Of a stretch of 14,098 nt of DNA, positions 13,219 through 14,098 are shown piece after piece. A program made the translations under genes and the position numbers. How positions within the stretch are numbered: position 1 is the first letter of the stretch; each line of letters opens with the position of its first letter. The DNA is from an uncultured Flavobacteriaceae bacterium (GTDB taxonomy: Bacteria > Bacteroidota > Bacteroidia > Flavobacteriales > Flavobacteriaceae). The stretch spans positions 1 to 14,098 of the forward strand of contig CALGUD010000106.1 in assembly GCA_937901915.1 (NCBI GenBank), in the 5' to 3' direction. A model generated the notes under the pieces. The model did no database searches. It saw only the letters and a list, made by a program, of their open reading frames with translations, and was not told the origin of the DNA.

Positions 13219-14098
13219 TTAAGAGTCCAAGGAAAAAATCTCAGTCACATCTTTTAAGTACTTATCAGGCATTATAGAAAACTCGTAAAAAGAAACAGGA
13301 AGGCCTTTTCTGATATCAGTTTTTAAAAAAACAATCTTTCTATCCACCCCATCCGCATACGTAATAAATTCTCCAGGCTTTAACCGGAAGAAAACATTGG
13401 CTCTTATTTTAGGAATTTCTTTTTCACCTTTGGTGATCCGGGTGTCAAAGTCGAGATTATGTCCACTGTTTATACTCGTCGTTTCTTTTTTAATAAGCTC
13501 AAAAAATTGTTCATAGTATTTGGCTGTATCCGGGTCGTTTACTTTTCCAAAGAATTGGTAGGATAGGTTACTTAATATTGCTTTACTGGCTTTGTCCCCA
13601 TACATAAGGTCGTTCTGGATCTTGTCCTGTATTACATAAACAGTCACGATATTATAACTTCTTAGCGTAGCCGGGATGCGGTGCATGTTAAGCAGCCGTA
13701 TAGTCGGGGCTTCCTCCATAAGGAGAAAAGAAGGTTTTCTATCCCGGACACTCATTTGTTTGGTAATTGTATGCATTATTGTTGCAATCACGGGAGAGTA
13801 AGCTGTTTCATATTTAGGGTTATTGACTACAGATACAATAGTCGTTTTGTTTTGAGCATTAATATCCAGGGGTACTTCATCACCTGATAAAACTGTAAAA
13901 ATCTTTTGGCTTGTTATTTTTTTCAACGCATTGGCTAATGTGCTTCTTACTCCTGCTGTTTGTCTTTCGGAATCTTTTCCGCTAATAAAAGCGTCAGCCA
14001 TTCTGTTGTAAGCTCCCCCAAAAATAGTACAGTTTAAAAGTAGAAAAAGTATTAATTTTAAACTGTTATTATGAAAAGAAGCAAATTCAGTCCGACCC
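13219..14098 (-). CDS. traG: Conjugation coupling protein, TraG/VirD4 type (C-terminal part)
   Basis: The frame stays open to the right edge of the window, so only the C-terminal ~293 residues are seen and the true start lies outside. Family features are the Walker-B-like strand FLLMEEAPTIRLLN (acidic pair EE), then LRSYNIVTVYVIQDKIQ and NLSYQFFGKVNDPDTAKYYEQFF, all typical of Bacteroidota TraG/MobC-type ATPases. These ATPases bring the relaxosome to the type IV secretion channel. The Walker A motif would be beyond the edge. The segment AYNRMADAFISGKDSERQTAGV follows a hydrophobic stretch. It implies that this region belongs to a conjugative element or plasmid and that the upstream modules are cargo. 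The codon at 14001 is an internal Met, not a start. Confidence 0.8.
   Translation of the reverse strand, partial: GRTEFASFHNNSLKLILFLLLNCTIFGGAYNRMADAFISGKDSERQTAGVRSTLANALKKITSQKIFTVLSGDEVPLDINAQNKTTIVSVVNNPKYETAYSPVIATIMHTITKQMSVRDRKPSFLLMEEAPTIRLLNMHRIPATLRSYNIVTVYVIQDKIQNDLMYGDKASKAILSNLSYQFFGKVNDPDTAKYYEQFFELIKKETTSINSGHNLDFDTRITKGEKEIPKIRANVFFRLKPGEFITYADGVDRKIVFLKTDIRKGLPVSFYEFSIMPDKYLKDVTEIFSLDS

Noticed and set aside
1..14098. CRISPR array, rRNA or tRNA genes, insertion sequence or transposase.
   Set aside because: No regularly spaced direct repeats, no RNA gene signatures and no transposase-like reading frame were seen on either strand.

Overview
The window looks like a piece of a Bacteroidota (Bacteroidetes) genome. 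Three promoters match the TAnnTTTG -7 element used in that phylum, Shine-Dalgarno sequences are largely absent, base composition is AT-rich, and the proteins have the character of Flavobacteriia/Cytophagia relatives. At the right edge there is the C-terminal half of a TraG/VirD4-type conjugation coupling protein. An integrative conjugative element carrying accessory cargo is therefore the most economical reading, although no integrase, att site or further tra gene is visible.

Layout. (1) Positions 1-703: a YafP-like GNAT acetyltransferase lies between inverted 9-bp GTTAGCGGT/ACCGCTAAC copies, next to a long imperfect hairpin (about 38-168). It resembles a small mobile gene cassette. Positions 704-867 are AT-rich and hold nothing I can name. 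(2) Positions 868-5869: a damage-response mutagenesis module. An XRE-HTH/S24 (LexA-like) self-cleaving repressor is divergent from a Y-family polymerase (dinB), which is coupled by a 1-base stop/start overlap to a second, 985-aa DnaE-type polymerase. The 53-bp divergent region has two TAnnTTTG boxes placed symmetrically around one palindrome. (3) Positions 5921-12598, minus strand: ten tightly packed genes, many with 4-base ATGA overlaps. In transcription order they encode a divergent cbb3-type oxidase subunit I, a CcoO subunit fused to a second cytochrome c domain, two small membrane-anchored proteins, a group III truncated hemoglobin, a four-helix membrane protein, a tryptophan 2,3-dioxygenase family protein, two small Cys-containing proteins, a hemerythrin-like protein and a 2Fe-2S ferredoxin. 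The likely terminator lies inside the 3' end of dnaE. (4) Positions 12648-13144: an Rrf2-family regulator with three clustered cysteines (NsrR/IscR-like). Its promoter and the ccoN upstream region share the palindrome TGGACA-N4-TGTCCA. (5) Positions 13219 to the edge: partial traG.

How it fits together (inference). The Rrf2 protein probably senses NO, redox state or Fe-S status. It would control itself and an operon rich in heme and non-heme iron proteins suited to binding or consuming O2/NO at low oxygen. The LexA-like repressor would release dinB-dnaE on DNA damage. The two modules are convergent and appear independently regulated. The most unusual points are the oxidase, which has an N-terminal extension, a CcoO-cytochrome c fusion, no CcoP, and Gln where cbb3 enzymes have a key Glu; the placement of a TDO family enzyme in this operon; and the very compact symmetric SOS-like switch.
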